Shown: positions 40,401 through 48,600 of the stretch, piece by piece
How the letters are laid out: every line of letters begins with the position of its first letter
Numbering within the stretch: position 1 is the first letter of the stretch
Origin: Petrosia ficiformis
Lineage: Eukaryota > Porifera > Demospongiae > Haplosclerida > Petrosiidae
Length of the DNA: 64,000 nt
Assembly (NCBI GenBank): GCA_947044365.1
Contig: OX345636.1
Span: 52,384,746 to 52,448,745 of the forward strand
Reading direction: 5' to 3'
Program-made: the position numbers and the translations under genes
The notes under the pieces: model-generated
Seen by the model: the letters and a program-made list of their open reading frames with translations, nothing else
Databases searched by the model: none
Told to the model about the DNA's origin: nothing

Positions 40401-42171
40401 AATGAATGCTGTCAAATACTTCGATTCAGTTGGCTTACACATGTGCTTGCCTGATAAGCTTGGGAATCTCATATTAACAAGTTTTGACCCATTTGTTTCT
40501 CGACTCTCTCTAGTACTAGCTGCTTCTTTTACCAGGCCAAGAGCTGGTCCAATCAGTGAAGATCATGAAAAGCTAAGGACCACCGGTATTCTAAGTAAAG
40601 AGTTTGTTGAAGAATTGTTTCATGGCAAGTTCAACCCTCATCCATTCTCTGTGGACAAGTTTTTTGATCTCCTCGAATACCTACAAATTGCTGACCAGAT
40701 TGAAAAAGATACATATTTTATACCCTGTGTCTTACCATTGGATGACCCTAATCCTGTGAAATTTGTCACAGAGTGTTCTCCTGCATTGCTAACTTGGGGC
40801 AAAAATGTTCTTCCTCAAGGGTTTTTTCCTGCTTTAATCGTGCAGTTGCTTCAAAGGAAATCTGCTCCACATTTTCACCCTTCCTCTGGTGAAAAGCAAC
40901 TTCGACGTGCAGTTTACCTCAATTCGCAAGATGGTGCTCTCCTTGTCGTTGATCAAACCTCGTGGTTTGAGTTATATTTCGCTGGTGAAATCTCGAAATT
41001 TCCTGTCATGTTACAAGCTGTGGAAGAATCCTCACATTGTCTCGCAGATCGAATGAAGATTCAAGGCTATGGAGAATTAACACGTTGTGTTCGATGTCGA
41101 CGTGATAGTTGTGATGCTCCTTTTATTCATCCTGGTATAATACTACCACAATCCAATATGGCTGAGTGTACTACAAGGGAAGCTTACCGTTTCCAATTGT
41201 CTCCAGAACAGAAGCATTGGATCAAATCTAGCTCAGGTAAATATGGTGTCGTCCTATATAATTATACTGAAATAATGTTGTCTGTGTAATTGATAATATT
41301 ATCTGTTATAATAGTAATAATAATAATTGTTATTATATATTATAGGTACTTCCCCTGATGCAAAACAAGTTCAGACCACACCCTCAAAACAAAGTGAAGG
41401 TACGTTTATATAATATATATAGATGATGGACTATTAATGCTATTAATAATTATGTTTTTTTTGCTTCTGAAACTAATTCCTTCATTAATTATTATGTGTA
41501 ATTAGTAGTTATGCATTTGCTGATCATAACTATAATAATAAAGTTTTATAAATAAGGTATTCATTTAAGCATTTGTTCATCAGTGAAATTGGTATAATAA
41601 TTTCCTATGCACTTTTGGTCTTCAGAGACAGTTGGAAGGGCAAAAGTATCTACGAGATATGGTCTCCAGCTGCAAATATTTGTCCAAACACATCCTCAGA
41701 AGAGGCATTGTATTACATATCCCACTTTATAAGAAATGGGACTTTTATAATTACAGCTTAGTATAGTTTTTATACCTATAATGAGTTTTTAAATCTTTTC
41801 TATTGTAAATAGGTTTATCATATCGTGATTTGCTGGACAAACCACCAAACCCAAAAGATGTCTTTGACTTAGTCAAGGATATCTCCGCCTCATGGTATGA
41901 GTTAGGACGTGAGCTTAACGTTCCTGAGAATGATCGTGCCATTTTCAAAAGAGATCCAACCCTCTCTTGTGAGGATAAATTGGAATCTGTTCTCTCCAAG
42001 TGGATTGGAAAAGAAACAAAAGACGTCAAATGGAGAGTTGCTCTACAGGCACTAAAAGCTCTTGATAGGAAAGATCTAATCAAGAAGGTGATCAACTATT
42101 TGGAAAAACCAGAACAATACCTGAAGTATATTTCAATTGAGGACTTTTCTCCTTGCGATTTTGAATTCTGA
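7485..42171 (+). CDS. Ankyrin-Roc-like GTPase-death domain protein, 12 exons
   Basis: Exons: 7485-7511, 9598-9687, 10898-11002, 17499-17594, 19087-19176, 23199-23297, 33502-33576, 34435-34486, 35888-35956, 39248-41236, 41346-41399 and 41813-42171; they sum to 3105 nt (1034 residues) with all phases matching. Residues 10-194 are about six ankyrin repeats, one per phase-0 exon (for example GDMPIHEAAKHNLEDVVDVL). A short charged linker follows. The large exon holds a P-loop GAPAVGKSS (266-274), a switch-like DSGGQP (418-423) and a THLD base-recognition motif (506-509), typical of Roc/Ras-like GTPases, then about 350 residues that could be COR-like. Residues about 927-1010 form a death domain (DLVKDISASWYELGRELNVP). 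The order resembles animal DAPK1 without its kinase. Likely role: nucleotide-regulated adaptor in cell-death or innate signalling (inferred). The nine-residue first exon is the least certain part; further 5' exons are possible. Confidence 0.82.
7512..9597 (+). other. Intron 1 of the ankyrin gene
   Basis: Donor GTGAGT, acceptor CTATAG. It is AT-rich with no coding exon recognised. A 50-bp segment at about 7785-7830 (with gggataggaccctcgcctat) is also present at about 15285-15330, so it is part of a dispersed repeat. Confidence 0.5.
9688..10897 (+). other. Intron 2 of the ankyrin gene
   Basis: Donor GTTAGT, acceptor TATACAG. Two similar short segments about 270 bp apart (near 10150-10190 and 10415-10455, each with tgatcc...taagac and gagccggt) are the only structure I see. 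Confidence 0.4.
11190..11580 (+). repeat. Dispersed repeat, older copy (pair with 37258-37740)
   Basis: Begins with a small palindrome gatgtcacatatatgtgaca followed by tttgacccctacg. The same head, and matching blocks such as tggtttttc, tggtgccaacat-like and gtcaaaagag, recur in the same order at 37258-37740. It lies in intron 3 and encodes nothing visible. Confidence 0.6.
13130..15010 (-). mobile_element. Non-LTR retrotransposon, internally deleted (EN + RT tail)
   Basis: Minus-strand reading gives an endonuclease with CFNARSLLPKIDHLRAL (near 14940), VVVVTETWC, THGGGVIIYL, LCGDFNIDL and SNSDHKS, in that order, with one frameshift near 14830. A linker with NLPWITKGIVDIIN follows to about 13970. 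The reading frame then jumps directly into SLNDICDM...ELFADDLLLHKEV, the catalytic palm of reverse transcriptase; the fingers and early palm are missing. After another frameshift comes the C-terminal part with FKYLGILISDDLSWSKHID and AVWDPHL. This matches CR1/L2/Jockey-type elements. No poly-A or target duplication was identified. It is dead. Confidence 0.85.
15590..15990 (-). repeat. Dispersed non-coding repeat (pair with 33741-34110)
   Basis: Read on the minus strand it starts with a tgtctgtc run, then aaagttatgacaattttta, caca, then ccgtttcac. The same blocks occur in the same order on the plus strand at 33741-34110. A gacagacag microsatellite marks one edge. Looser relatives of the head may be present near 12320 and 38430. 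Confidence 0.55.
15978..16056. repeat. Perfect 79-bp palindrome, 39-bp arms, 1-nt spacer
   Basis: The arm starting tttgcattctatgtttgtgt is followed, after a single t, by its exact reverse complement. The arm also contains tatacatgtatgtt. No other feature explains it. Confidence 0.9.
16111..16411. mobile_element. MITE-like element with CATGRGYGTAG ends
   Basis: The left end catgagtgtagtcaa and the reverse complement of the right end (catgggcgtagacaa) match as an imperfect terminal inverted repeat. The interior has ggggggcatgcccccagacc, a GC-rich palindromic core. There is no coding capacity. A target duplication is not evident. Confidence 0.6.
17820..17920. repeat. Short dispersed repeat (pair with 22330-22430)
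   Basis: Contains gtaaattagt, then cagactgccaca and tagtctggtaattttgg; the same blocks recur at about 22330-22430. The cagactg/agtctgg pair gives a small hairpin. Likely a MITE fragment. Confidence 0.5.
18471..18869. mobile_element. hAT-type MITE with perfect 8-bp TSD
   Basis: Terminal inverted repeats TAGTGTTGAAA...TTTCAACACTA are flanked by the direct repeat ACAGGAAG (18463-18470 and 18870-18877). The 8-bp duplication and the TAGTGTTG-type end fit hAT. The element is 399 bp and non-coding. It shares interior blocks (gctcacc.ttttgctgtaa, aagcaagaaacttct) with the element at 19306-19645. Confidence 0.93.
19306..19645. mobile_element. hAT-type MITE with perfect 8-bp TSD, second copy
   Basis: Ends TAGGGCTGCA...TGCTGCCCTA are flanked by GTTTTGAG (19298-19305 and 19646-19653). 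The 340-bp element shares its interior with the 399-bp MITE upstream but has different terminal bases, so they are related subfamilies. It lies in intron 5 of the ankyrin gene. Confidence 0.92.
19702..21323 (-). mobile_element. hAT element with decayed transposase, perfect 8-bp TSD
   Basis: The ends TAGAGTTGTACC and GGTACAACTCTA are inverted copies, continuing as imperfect repeats with an ATCGG core. The direct repeat GTTCTGTG flanks both sides (19694-19701 and 21324-21331). The element is 1622 bp. On the minus strand it encodes pieces of a ZBED-like hAT transposase: VRDNASNMIRAKSDAGFTDL, then GCFAHTLQLVVHDGVLS (about 20586-20470) and a C-terminal dimerisation segment with LVSQLTKRFLSALPTIAS (about 20090). 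Several stops and frameshifts show it is a pseudogene. It is related to the element at 23448-25526. Confidence 0.93.
22330..22430. repeat. Short dispersed repeat, second copy
   Basis: Matches 17820-17920 in order (gtaaattagtttcct, ccagaatgccacac, cagtctggtaattttggg). It is non-coding and lies in intron 5. Confidence 0.5.
23448..25526 (+). mobile_element. hAT element with ZBED-type transposase pseudogene
   Basis: Plus-strand pieces, in order: a BED zinc finger start (MAGRKSSTLWLFFVEAENSE, then CQVCKTSVSCGG; 23624 on), VVRDNAANMVKAMCDASY and LGCFAHTFQLTVHAGVLSQR (about 24308-24430), GPLFLATILDPRFKAKFF (about 24880) and a C-terminal NTFLEILEEVGA segment (about 25040). Frameshifts and stops separate them. 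The left end TAGTGATGCACCAATAATCC and the right end with tgacatcacta form an imperfect inverted repeat. I found no matching 8-bp duplication, so the right border is tentative. It lies in intron 6 of the ankyrin gene. Confidence 0.82.
25640..27000 (-). mobile_element. Second non-LTR retrotransposon remnant (RT C-terminus)
   Basis: Minus-strand reading from about 26990 gives NLSLSAHIRSVCSKSR, then ALVHPHLSYCSSVWDPPSGS and LEKVQRFALRMCTYNW, a typical end of a CR1/Jockey-type reverse transcriptase. After the inserted 818-bp element the reading resumes at about 25830 with SYHPLNVLTPYCKISA and SLWNSLPHHPKSFQSF, the usual end of such proteins. Frameshifts and a stop are present. Only the 3' part is present. 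Confidence 0.82.
25876..26693. mobile_element. 818-bp inverted-repeat element nested in the retrotransposon
   Basis: The ends CAGGAGCTTATGAGC and GCTCATAAGCTCCTG are exact inverted copies. Similarity continues inward about 70 bp (gaaggagcgtcaaact, ccatctgttgtcgaatcaca), with small indels. The direct repeat GTAATTT lies immediately outside each end (25869-25875 and 26694-26700). It interrupts the reverse transcriptase reading frame, so it inserted later. It has no convincing ORF. A single related end is seen at 50348-50385. Confidence 0.9.
27784..28065. repeat. Minisatellite, about 21-bp unit (aaccacttgatatataacta)
   Basis: About 13 imperfect copies of a 20-22-bp unit, some with tatgtaac instead of tatataac. 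It is non-coding, inside intron 6. Confidence 0.9.
28172..28690. mobile_element. MITE family M1, copy 1
   Basis: Ends carry tagggatg and agcaatcatagggatggccc in inverted orientation. The interior has gccacgccc-attaattgac and ctatgtatacaacgcatact. The same blocks recur at 36787-37255 and 58648-59035 in inverted orientation and at 37985-38215 in part. Non-coding. Confidence 0.75.
28897..29215 (-). pseudogene. Unrecognised open reading segment, about 105 codons
   Basis: From about 29210 the minus strand is open with a protein-like composition: TSTTSCGNAVSEIENRQHH, then HAQLIPCGLYKWHPIRDQIF and NEYDWNGARIIVIVQQ, ending at a TGA. There is no start codon in frame and no clear splice border. I do not recognise it. 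It sits just outside the left end of the 3.2-kb transposon, so it may be a fragment of another mobile element. It could also be chance. Confidence 0.35.
29579..29664. repeat. Subterminal inverted repeat, 27-bp arms, 32-nt loop
   Basis: cacttccatataaccctaca...tagtac-type arm at 29579-29605 is repeated exactly inverted at 29638-29664, just inside the left TIR of the 3.2-kb transposon. The block reappears in the 44875-45123 MITE. Confidence 0.9.
29951..30019. repeat. Near-perfect palindrome, 34-bp arms, 1-nt spacer
   Basis: Arms ataaccaaaaaatc.cacaaa... with accgtggcagccta pair across a single c with one mismatch. It lies inside the 3.2-kb transposon, downstream of its coding part. Confidence 0.9.
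30310..31181 (-). pseudogene. Transposon ORF, NKT/WL and R-rich helix family, broken
   Basis: Minus-strand reading from 31181 gives an acidic linker, then ERNFAVLDRLLSEKPNATYI, HNKTATWLHSKSIEQRERLL and an arginine-rich helix (KNFHMRREEIEARRIEAME). Frames then break. Further on, YDGQNTWFIL and VVYDTEDEIYSFPLLEDLEK can be read in different frames near 30420 and 30340. From memory, proteins with these blocks in this order recur as repeat-associated genes in sponges and cnidarians; I know no tested function. Confidence 0.55.
31245..32119 (-). pseudogene. Transposon ORF, N-terminal part, split by a foldback
   Basis: Two ORFs run in series on the minus strand: 32119-31880 (LDTLVEILDDLDVVRSEIGE) and 31835-31245 (TLKLWESTIDENCQQNHCSG, YFHAYLRCEGINKI, FNILFYDAAGVFFLTSHMVQ). 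The break between them coincides with the palindrome at 31861-31914, so an insertion or fold-back duplication has split one gene. His/Cys-rich stretches (GTHRLIRTACKAFHHRGSEQ) are present. I do not recognise a DDE triad. It is the main coding content of the 3.2-kb transposon. Confidence 0.6.
31861..31914. repeat. Perfect inverted repeat, 24-bp arms, 6-nt loop, in a coding region
   Basis: cacaacatctggtaagatat.taca, then tatagg, then the exact reverse complement. The arm has the sense of the flanking ORF on one side only, as expected if a short stretch was copied back in reverse. Confidence 0.92.
32691..33501 (+). other. Right part of ankyrin-gene intron 6
   Basis: AT-rich, no gene or element recognised. 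It ends in a TTTTATAG acceptor at 33501. Confidence 0.45.
33741..34110 (+). repeat. Dispersed repeat, second copy
   Basis: Same block order as 15590-15990 on the opposite strand: a tgtctgtc run, acaaggattaaaataaagga, aaagttatgacaatttttac, ccgtttcacc. Non-coding, in intron 7. Confidence 0.55.
34578..34738. mobile_element. Foldback MITE, about 70-bp arms
   Basis: Left arm tatatagtatgctgatatgt...ggatgtgatatagccc is matched by an imperfect inverted copy ending in attagcatactatata. The loop is gagcctgcga. A second, looser inverted repeat with gatggtgacatc follows to about 34860. Non-coding. Confidence 0.8.
35650..35696 (+). other. Possible alternative exon
   Basis: TTTCCAG acceptor, 47 nt of Lys-rich open sequence (VKNSSFIKGEVKK), GTTAGT donor. 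Its phases (1 to 0) do not connect with the exon at 35888, so I left it out of the main gene model; an alternative transcript is possible. Confidence 0.25.
36194..36261 (+). other. Possible alternative exon
   Basis: TCGTAG acceptor, 68 nt open (GPSKQIIGTKIMLHWSEESS), GTGAGT donor. Good splice signals, and it joins the exon ending at 35956, but its end phase (0) does not fit the next exon at 39248 (phase 1). Left out of the model. Confidence 0.3.
36787..37255. mobile_element. MITE family M1, copy 2
   Basis: Same family as 28172-28690, opposite orientation: agggccatcctataattgct at the left, gtagataatcaaaataataa in the middle, acatccctatatttgct at the right. An extra agcaatcatagggatac block lies near 37140. 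Non-coding, in intron 9. Confidence 0.7.
37258..37740 (+). repeat. Dispersed repeat, younger copy (pair with 11190)
   Basis: Starts gatgtcacatatatgtgaca, tttcacccctacg. It has GC-rich hairpin-forming runs (gggggtgttgcccccgtt, gggggcacagccccct) absent from the copy at 11190. It lies between two parts of M1-family sequence. Confidence 0.6.
37985..38215. mobile_element. MITE family M1, partial copy 3
   Basis: Contains gcgccacgtccattaattga, actatgtatacaatgcatag, a (ta)n run, and the end aagcaattatagggatggcc. Only one half of the family is present. Confidence 0.65.
38800..38920. repeat. Short tandem repeat (gtatcaacagcattgaaa.gcca)
   Basis: Four to five imperfect copies of a 24-33-bp unit with attgaaaagccacttgtatc. 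Non-coding, in intron 9. Confidence 0.75.
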
Positions 42172-42474
42172 AGTATACATGCACTTTATTCATTCTATAA
42201 TTTCATTTTGATTTTTGTTTAGTATTTTCTGTTTCTTTTAATTGGTGAAGGAATGTTTTATTTTCTCTCTCTGTTTTTCCTGTAAAAAATATTAATTTCA
42301 ATTTAATTTGATTATGAATAATGAATCTTACTAGTTTTGAAAAAAATAATGTTTTCATGAGATAATTAATCATTACAGCACTGAGCATGTTTTTCACAAT
42401 TCTGGCTCTGCTGTAGATATTGCTGTAATGTTCACTTTCTGTATCCCAAACTGGCACGTTTTCTGACGGAGTAG

Positions 42475-43660
42475 ATCTAGCAACTTGGTTTATAGGGATT
42501 CTTTTTTAGACCCTCCCCATCCAATAAAAACTTCCAGGAACTGCTGGTAAATTATGATTTTAATGGAACTTGTGGATCGACTGATGATTGTATGTCTCAT
42601 AATCAGGAAGTACTATATATCTTTGTGATCTTCACACAAACCTGTCAGCAATGGCAACACAGTCTGTAGGGCAGACACTGCTACCGAAGCTCAAGCAGGA
42701 GCATATGTATCAAACTGACATACTCCCGAATGCGTGTGAATCTGGCAGTACAGGTAAGTTGTCTTGTGTGGTGATTAATATTTACAATCTTCCATAATTA
42801 TGGACAAAATATACAGGCAACTCTCATTTTCATTTTTCCATTGCCTCAGGTGTCTTTCTTTCTTTCTTTCTTTCTACATCTCCGATAATATAACATCATG
42901 TGTATGTACATTTAAATTTAAATTATGTTGTTCATTGGTGCTAAATATCATGTTCTGTATGTCTTGAGTACATTAGTTACCGAATATTTTGGAAATCCCG
43001 AGGCTGAGATCTTTATTCGGCAATTTGATCATTTGTTTGACTGTTTTAATGTCCGTAGCCCTGCTGAATGGTACCAGAAGAAGGAAAACCTGAAACCATA
43101 CACATCACCGAACAATCCAAGACTCCAGGTATGCATATTTCATAATATCGTGCTTGTAAAGTAGGCAGAGAGAAGCAAACAGCACCACCCTAGATTCAAG
43201 AAAGAAGAGAAAGATGAGGCTAAGCAATGAAACTCTTCAGGTAAAATCAGTCAACATGTACATGATACATCTACACAACTGCATGTATGCAGCATATACA
43301 GGTACTGACTATATACATTTACACAGCTTCATCTATACATATATATGTACTTCCTCTCTTTCAGTGAAATCTTTTGCAGAAATGACCAAGTACCTGTTAT
43401 CGTAAACAAATAGTGATGGACTCTTCCTCCTCGGTGAGAAGATTTCTCAGGACTCACAGAAAAATTATTTTGTAAAGCAGCGAGCTCGTGGTGGAAGATG
43501 TGACAACCCCACTGTCCATGAGTGTGTAAAGAATGCTGTTGCGATTCATGATCCTTTGATTTGGACAGTGTTCAGGGGAACTGCTGGTGTAAGCATCATG
43601 CAGAGGACACGGATGCTCAAACTATTGATTGTGCTCCACTTCCTAAGTGTAAAAGGTAAT
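42475..43660 (+). pseudogene. P-element/THAP9-like transposase remnant
   Basis: Pieces in order on the plus strand: MATQSVGQTLLPKLKQEH (42650), PEAEIFIRQFDHLFDCFNVR with KKENLKPYTSPNNPRLQ (about 42980-43130), and LLGEKISQDSQKNYFVKQRA, RGGRCDNPTVHECVKNA (about 43420-43540). Recollection of the family: animal P-element-like transposases have an F.DRLFDCLN segment and a C-terminal Q..RGG...NP motif. The frames are broken and the catalytic centre is not visible, so it is a relic downstream of the ankyrin gene. Confidence 0.6.
42815..42890 (+). repeat. Dispersed repeat shared with 61826-61905
   Basis: caactctcattttcattttt, ccattgcctcaggtgtcttt, (ttct)n and ctacatctccgataatat; nearly identical to the copy in MGAT1. 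It interrupts the P-like transposase remnant. Confidence 0.75.
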
Positions 43661-43742
43661 GAATTTATTATTATTGGTTTAAAAAAGTGAATGTCTTATA
43701 AAGATTGTACAAAATAATATATTAATTTACAAGAAAAATGAA

Positions 43743-44118
43743 CTACTCATTAGCATGAGTTAATCCTTTTCTAAGTCCATGCAGGGGTTTTCTTTGTGCC
43801 ACTTTTGTGGTCTCTCTTGTACGGGCTTCCCTCCACATGGCAGTGTAGGAAAATCCCAGAATAGTGACCCAGAGAGTGACAATTTGTTTTAGGAGTTCAA
43901 TTGCATCTATTTCAGAGTCTATACATTGAGAAATCAATGTCCAATTCCAGTGCACTTGTTTGATGATATGCTCCTTAAATGCATCTTTAGATTCACCTTG
44001 TTTTGCCATAAATTCTGGAAGATTGCACGAACTTCCTTTTCCACTGAGATGAAAAAATGTATGTCCCTCATTTAGTGGGAACAATCCACCCCAATTGACT
44101 TTGTCAACCACTGTCGGG
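43743..44118 (-). pseudogene. Transposon-like ORF with an LWVTI.GFS motif
   Basis: A 122-codon ORF preceded by a good acceptor (TTTTCTCAG). It encodes KVNWGGLFPLNEGHTFFHLS and, at the C-terminus, LLKQIVTLWVTILGFSYTAM followed by a basic tail (QRKPLHGLRKG). From memory, the tail resembles the end of repeat-associated proteins in sponges and cnidarians. No upstream exon could be joined because a foldback lies at 44237-44294. Function unknown. Confidence 0.4.
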
Positions 44119-44236
44119 TGTACCTGAGAAAATTATCTTAATCAGGACTCTGACCTTGAATTAGTTGCCATTGCCTAAGCATTCAACATAGTTACTGTAC
44201 TTGGTATCATCTCTCTTCTCATATTGCCTTATCAGA

Positions 44237-44294
44237 GCATGGGGAACATACCCACATGCATACTGGAGTATGCATGTAGGTATGTTCCCCATGC
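44237..44294. repeat. Near-perfect palindrome, 28-bp arms, 2-nt spacer
   Basis: gcatggggaacatacccaca...tgcatact pairs across gg with its inverted copy; one mismatch. Confidence 0.92.
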
Positions 44295-44874
44295 CCTATG
44301 CCCACGTGGGTGAGGATTATGCTAGTCTCGCGGCGTCCGATCTCAAAAAGGAGAGGAGTCTGGCTCGCGAGACTATTCACCGATTTGAGAAGTTTTATAT
44401 TTATTTTGGACACTTCAAAGCATAAAAGTTATTCTGTAGTACTGCGTATTTCAAAACAAATACAATACTGAGTATAAATATAATGATCATTGATCATTGG
44501 GGCAGCATGCATTATCAATATACAAGAAACATTCTATATACAATTTTACTACTCTCAAATCTAAAGATGGACCTAGTATATCATCATCTGTATACATGGT
44601 TGAAACCCTACTGAGGATATTGATGATAAACTATCACTTTCAGTAGTATAGCTATATAATTATCATCAATAACAGTTGGCCCGGTTTTAAATCAGTGGCA
44701 CAGGAAGCATGGGGGCCATAGGATCTTTGGTAATGAAGATAAGCTAGTTTCTATATTCCAATCATCCTTAAATGTGAATTTGGTATATTATACTGAATTA
44801 ATTGCATTTAATTGCATGTGTTTTCAACTCCTTTTTTTCACCATATCGTACACTAATGATTTAGTATCATATCA

Positions 44875-45123
44875 AAATGAAAGAGTATGTAGGGATATAT
44901 ATCAAAACCGAAAAAGCACAGGAACAAGATGGCTTTGGCAACAAAATGAAATACCACTTTCACATAACAACCCTACATAAGTATAGACAACTTAAGTAAA
45001 GGCAAAAGAAGTGATACTTATGTACGGTTGTTATGTGGAAGTGGTATTTCATTTTGTTGCCAAAGCCATCTTGTTCCTGTGCTTTTTCGGTTTTGATATA
45101 TATCCCTACATACTCTTTCATTT
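44875..45123. mobile_element. Foldback MITE, about 105-bp arms
   Basis: The two arms (tgaaagagtatgtagggata ... aaataccactttcacataac ... ccctacataagta) are nearly identical inverted copies around a 35-nt loop. Terminal tgtaggga..tcaaaacc.aaaaagca and the inner accctacataagta block match the layout of the 3.2-kb transposon at 29492-32690, so it is probably mobilised by a relative of it. Confidence 0.9.
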
Positions 45124-45257
45124 AAAAAAAATGTTTTTTATTATCCTTGTAATTACATAAAAGTGAGTCCACCATGACCATCCACGATAGTATCACACAG
45201 TACAAGTCATTATTATACACAAGTTAAAATTCATTATTTTTTATAATTAATAATGAT

Positions 45258-45420
45258 TGCGTGGCATAGTGGTCATAGCTAGAACTTAGGCCTCTTGATC
45301 GAAAGGTCAGTGGTTCTGGTTCTGCTCTTGAGCTCAGCAGCTATTTCAAGGAATGAGAGTGTTTGTCTTTCTGTACACTTCATCAATTTATAAACACCTT
45401 TAGGATGATTAATACTAAAT
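45258..45420 (+). repeat. tRNA-derived SINE
   Basis: A perfect A-box-like TGGCATAGTGG, then a B-box-like GGTTCTGGTTC about 45 bases on, followed by an unrelated tail (gagagtgtttgtctttctgt) running to about 45420. Length and arrangement fit a SINE. It lies just downstream of the UBE2E-like gene. Confidence 0.65.
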
Positions 45421-45676
45421 ATCTATTCAAAGATTAATTTAGGGAGCACTCGCAAAGAATCACTACAAAAATGTATTTTTTTTTTTACATTTTCATAGTA
45501 GAGTAAAATCATTTATAGAGTTTTAATATTCACTGTTTATTTTTTAGATTAGTCCTCCATAGTTCTGAACCCTTAATCATCATTATCATTAATTTTATAA
45601 AACAATACCACACATGTACAATTCCAGTGATTAAAAAAAGTTGGTCAAGATTTGATTAGTAATAATACATGTAGTT

Positions 45677-48600
45677 TTAGTTAGCATAACGATGAGTCCA
45701 TAGTTGTGCAGTCCTGTCATGTTCTCTTCTTTGAGTTAAATACTGTCTAGCTATACTACCAACCAATGGATCTCCTATAAGAATTATCAAATAATTAATG
45801 TTTAACAAACTAAATGAACTTTTGTACATAGTATATCAGCTCACTAGGATTACATTATACAGTATATCAACTCACTAGGATTACACTATACAGTATATCA
45901 GCTCACTAGGATTACATTATACAGTATATCAACTCACTAGGATTACATTATACAGTATATCAGCTCACTAGGATTACATTATACAGTATATCAACTCACT
46001 AGGATTACACTATACAGTATATCAGCTCACTAGGATTACATTATACAGTATATCAACTCACTAGGATTACACTATACAGTATATCAGCTCACTAGGATTA
46101 CATTATACAGTATATCAACTCACTAGGATTACACTATACAGTATATCAGCTCACTAGGATTACATTATACAGTATATCAGCTCACTAGGATTACATTATA
46201 CAGTATATCAGCTCACTAGGATTACATTATACAGTATATCAACTCACTAGGATTACACTATACAGTATATCAGCTCACTAGGATTACATTATACAGTATA
46301 TCAGCTCACTAGGATTACACTATACAGTATATCAGCTCACTAGGATTACATTATACAGTACATGTATATCAGCTCACTAGGATTACATTATACAGTATAT
46401 CAGCTCACTAGGATTACATTATACAGTATATCAGCTCACTAGGATTACATTATACAGTATATCAGCTCACTAGGATTACATTATACAGTACATGTATATC
46501 AGCTCACTAGGATTACATTACACAGTATATCAGCTCACTAGGATTACACTATACAGTATATCAGCTCATAGACAGTATATCAGCTCACTAGGATTACATT
46601 ATACAGTATATCAGCTCACTAGGATTACATTATACAGTATATCAACTCACTAGGATTACACTATACAGTATATCAGCTCACTAGGATTACATTATACAGT
46701 ATATCAGCTCACTAGGATTACACTATACAGTATATCAGCTCACTAGGATTACATTATACAGTACATGTATATCAGCTCACTAGGATTACATTACACAGTA
46801 TATCAGCTCACTAGGATTACACTATACAGTATATCAGCTCATAGACAGTATATCAGCTCACTAGGATTACATTATACAGTATATCAGCTCACTAGGATTA
46901 CATTATACAGTATATCAACTCACTAGGATTACACTATACAGTATATCAGCTCACTAGGATTACATTATACAGTATATCAGCTCACTAGGATTACACTATA
47001 CAGTATATCAGCTCACTAGGATTACATTATACAGTACATGTATATCAGCTCACTAGGATTACATTATACAGTACATGTATATCAGCTCACTAGGATTACA
47101 TTACACAGTATATCAGCTCACTAGGATTACACTATACAGTATATCAGCTCATAGACAGTATATCAGCTCACTAGGATTACATTATACAGTATATCAGCTC
47201 ACTAGGATTACATTATACAGTATATCAACTCACTAGGATTACACTATACAGTATATCAGCTCACTAGGATTACATTATACAGTATATCAGCTCACTAGGA
47301 TTACACTATACAGTATATCAGCTCACTAGGATTACATTATACAGTACATGTATATCAGCTCACTAGGATTACACTATACAGTATATCAGCTCATAGACAG
47401 TATATCAGCTCACTAGGATTACATTATACAGTATATCAGCTCACTAGGATTACATTATACAGTACATGTATATCAGCTCACTAGGATTACATTACACAGT
47501 ATATCAGCTCACTAGGATTACACTATACAGTATATCAGCTCATAGACAGTATATCAGCTCACTAGGATTACATTATACAGTATATCAGCTCACTAGGATT
47601 ACACTATACAGTATATCAGCTCACTAGGATTACATTATACAGTACATGTATATCAGCTCACTAGGATTACATTATACAGTATATCAGCTCACTAGGATTA
47701 CATTATACAGTATATCAGCTCACTAGGATTACATTATACAGTATATCAGCTCACTAGGATTACATTATACAGTACATGTATATCAGCTCACTAGGATTAC
47801 ATTACACAGTATATCAGCTCACTAGGATTACACTATACAGTATATCAGCTCATAGACAGTATATCAGCTCACTAGGATTACATTATACAGTATATCAGCT
47901 CACTAGGATTACATTATACAGTATATCAACTCACTAGGATTACACTATACAGTATATCAGCTCACTAGGATTACATTATACAGTATATCAGCTCACTAGG
48001 ATTACATTATACAGTATATCAGCTCACTAGGATTACATTATACAGTACATGTATATCAGCTCACTAGGATTACATTACACAGTATATCAGCTCACTAGGA
48101 TTACACTATACAGTATATCAGCTCATAGACAGTATATCAGCTCACTAGGATTACATTATACAGTATATCAGCTCACTAGGATTACATTATACAGTATATC
48201 AACTCACTAGGATTACACTATACAGTATATCAGCTCACTAGGATTACATTATACAGTATATCAGCTCACTAGGATTACACTATACAGTATATCAGCTCAC
48301 TAGGATTACATTATACAGTACATGTATATCAGCTCACTAGGATTACATTATACAGTATATCAGCTCACTAGGATTACATTATACAGTACATGTATATCAG
48401 CTCACTAGGATTACATTACACAGTATATCAGCTCACTAGGATTACACTATACAGTATATCAGCTCATAGACAGTATATCAGCTCACTAGGATTACATTAT
48501 ACAGTAGATCAGCTCACTAGGATTACACTATACAGTATATCAGCTCACTAGGATTACATTATACAGTATATCAGCTCACTAGGATTACACTATACAGTAT

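Noticed and set aside
41237..41289. Continuation of the GTPase ORF to a stop at 41287
   Set aside because: The GTAAAT donor at 41237 and the phase-compatible exons at 41346 and 41813 (death domain) give a better product; the read-through tail is intron.
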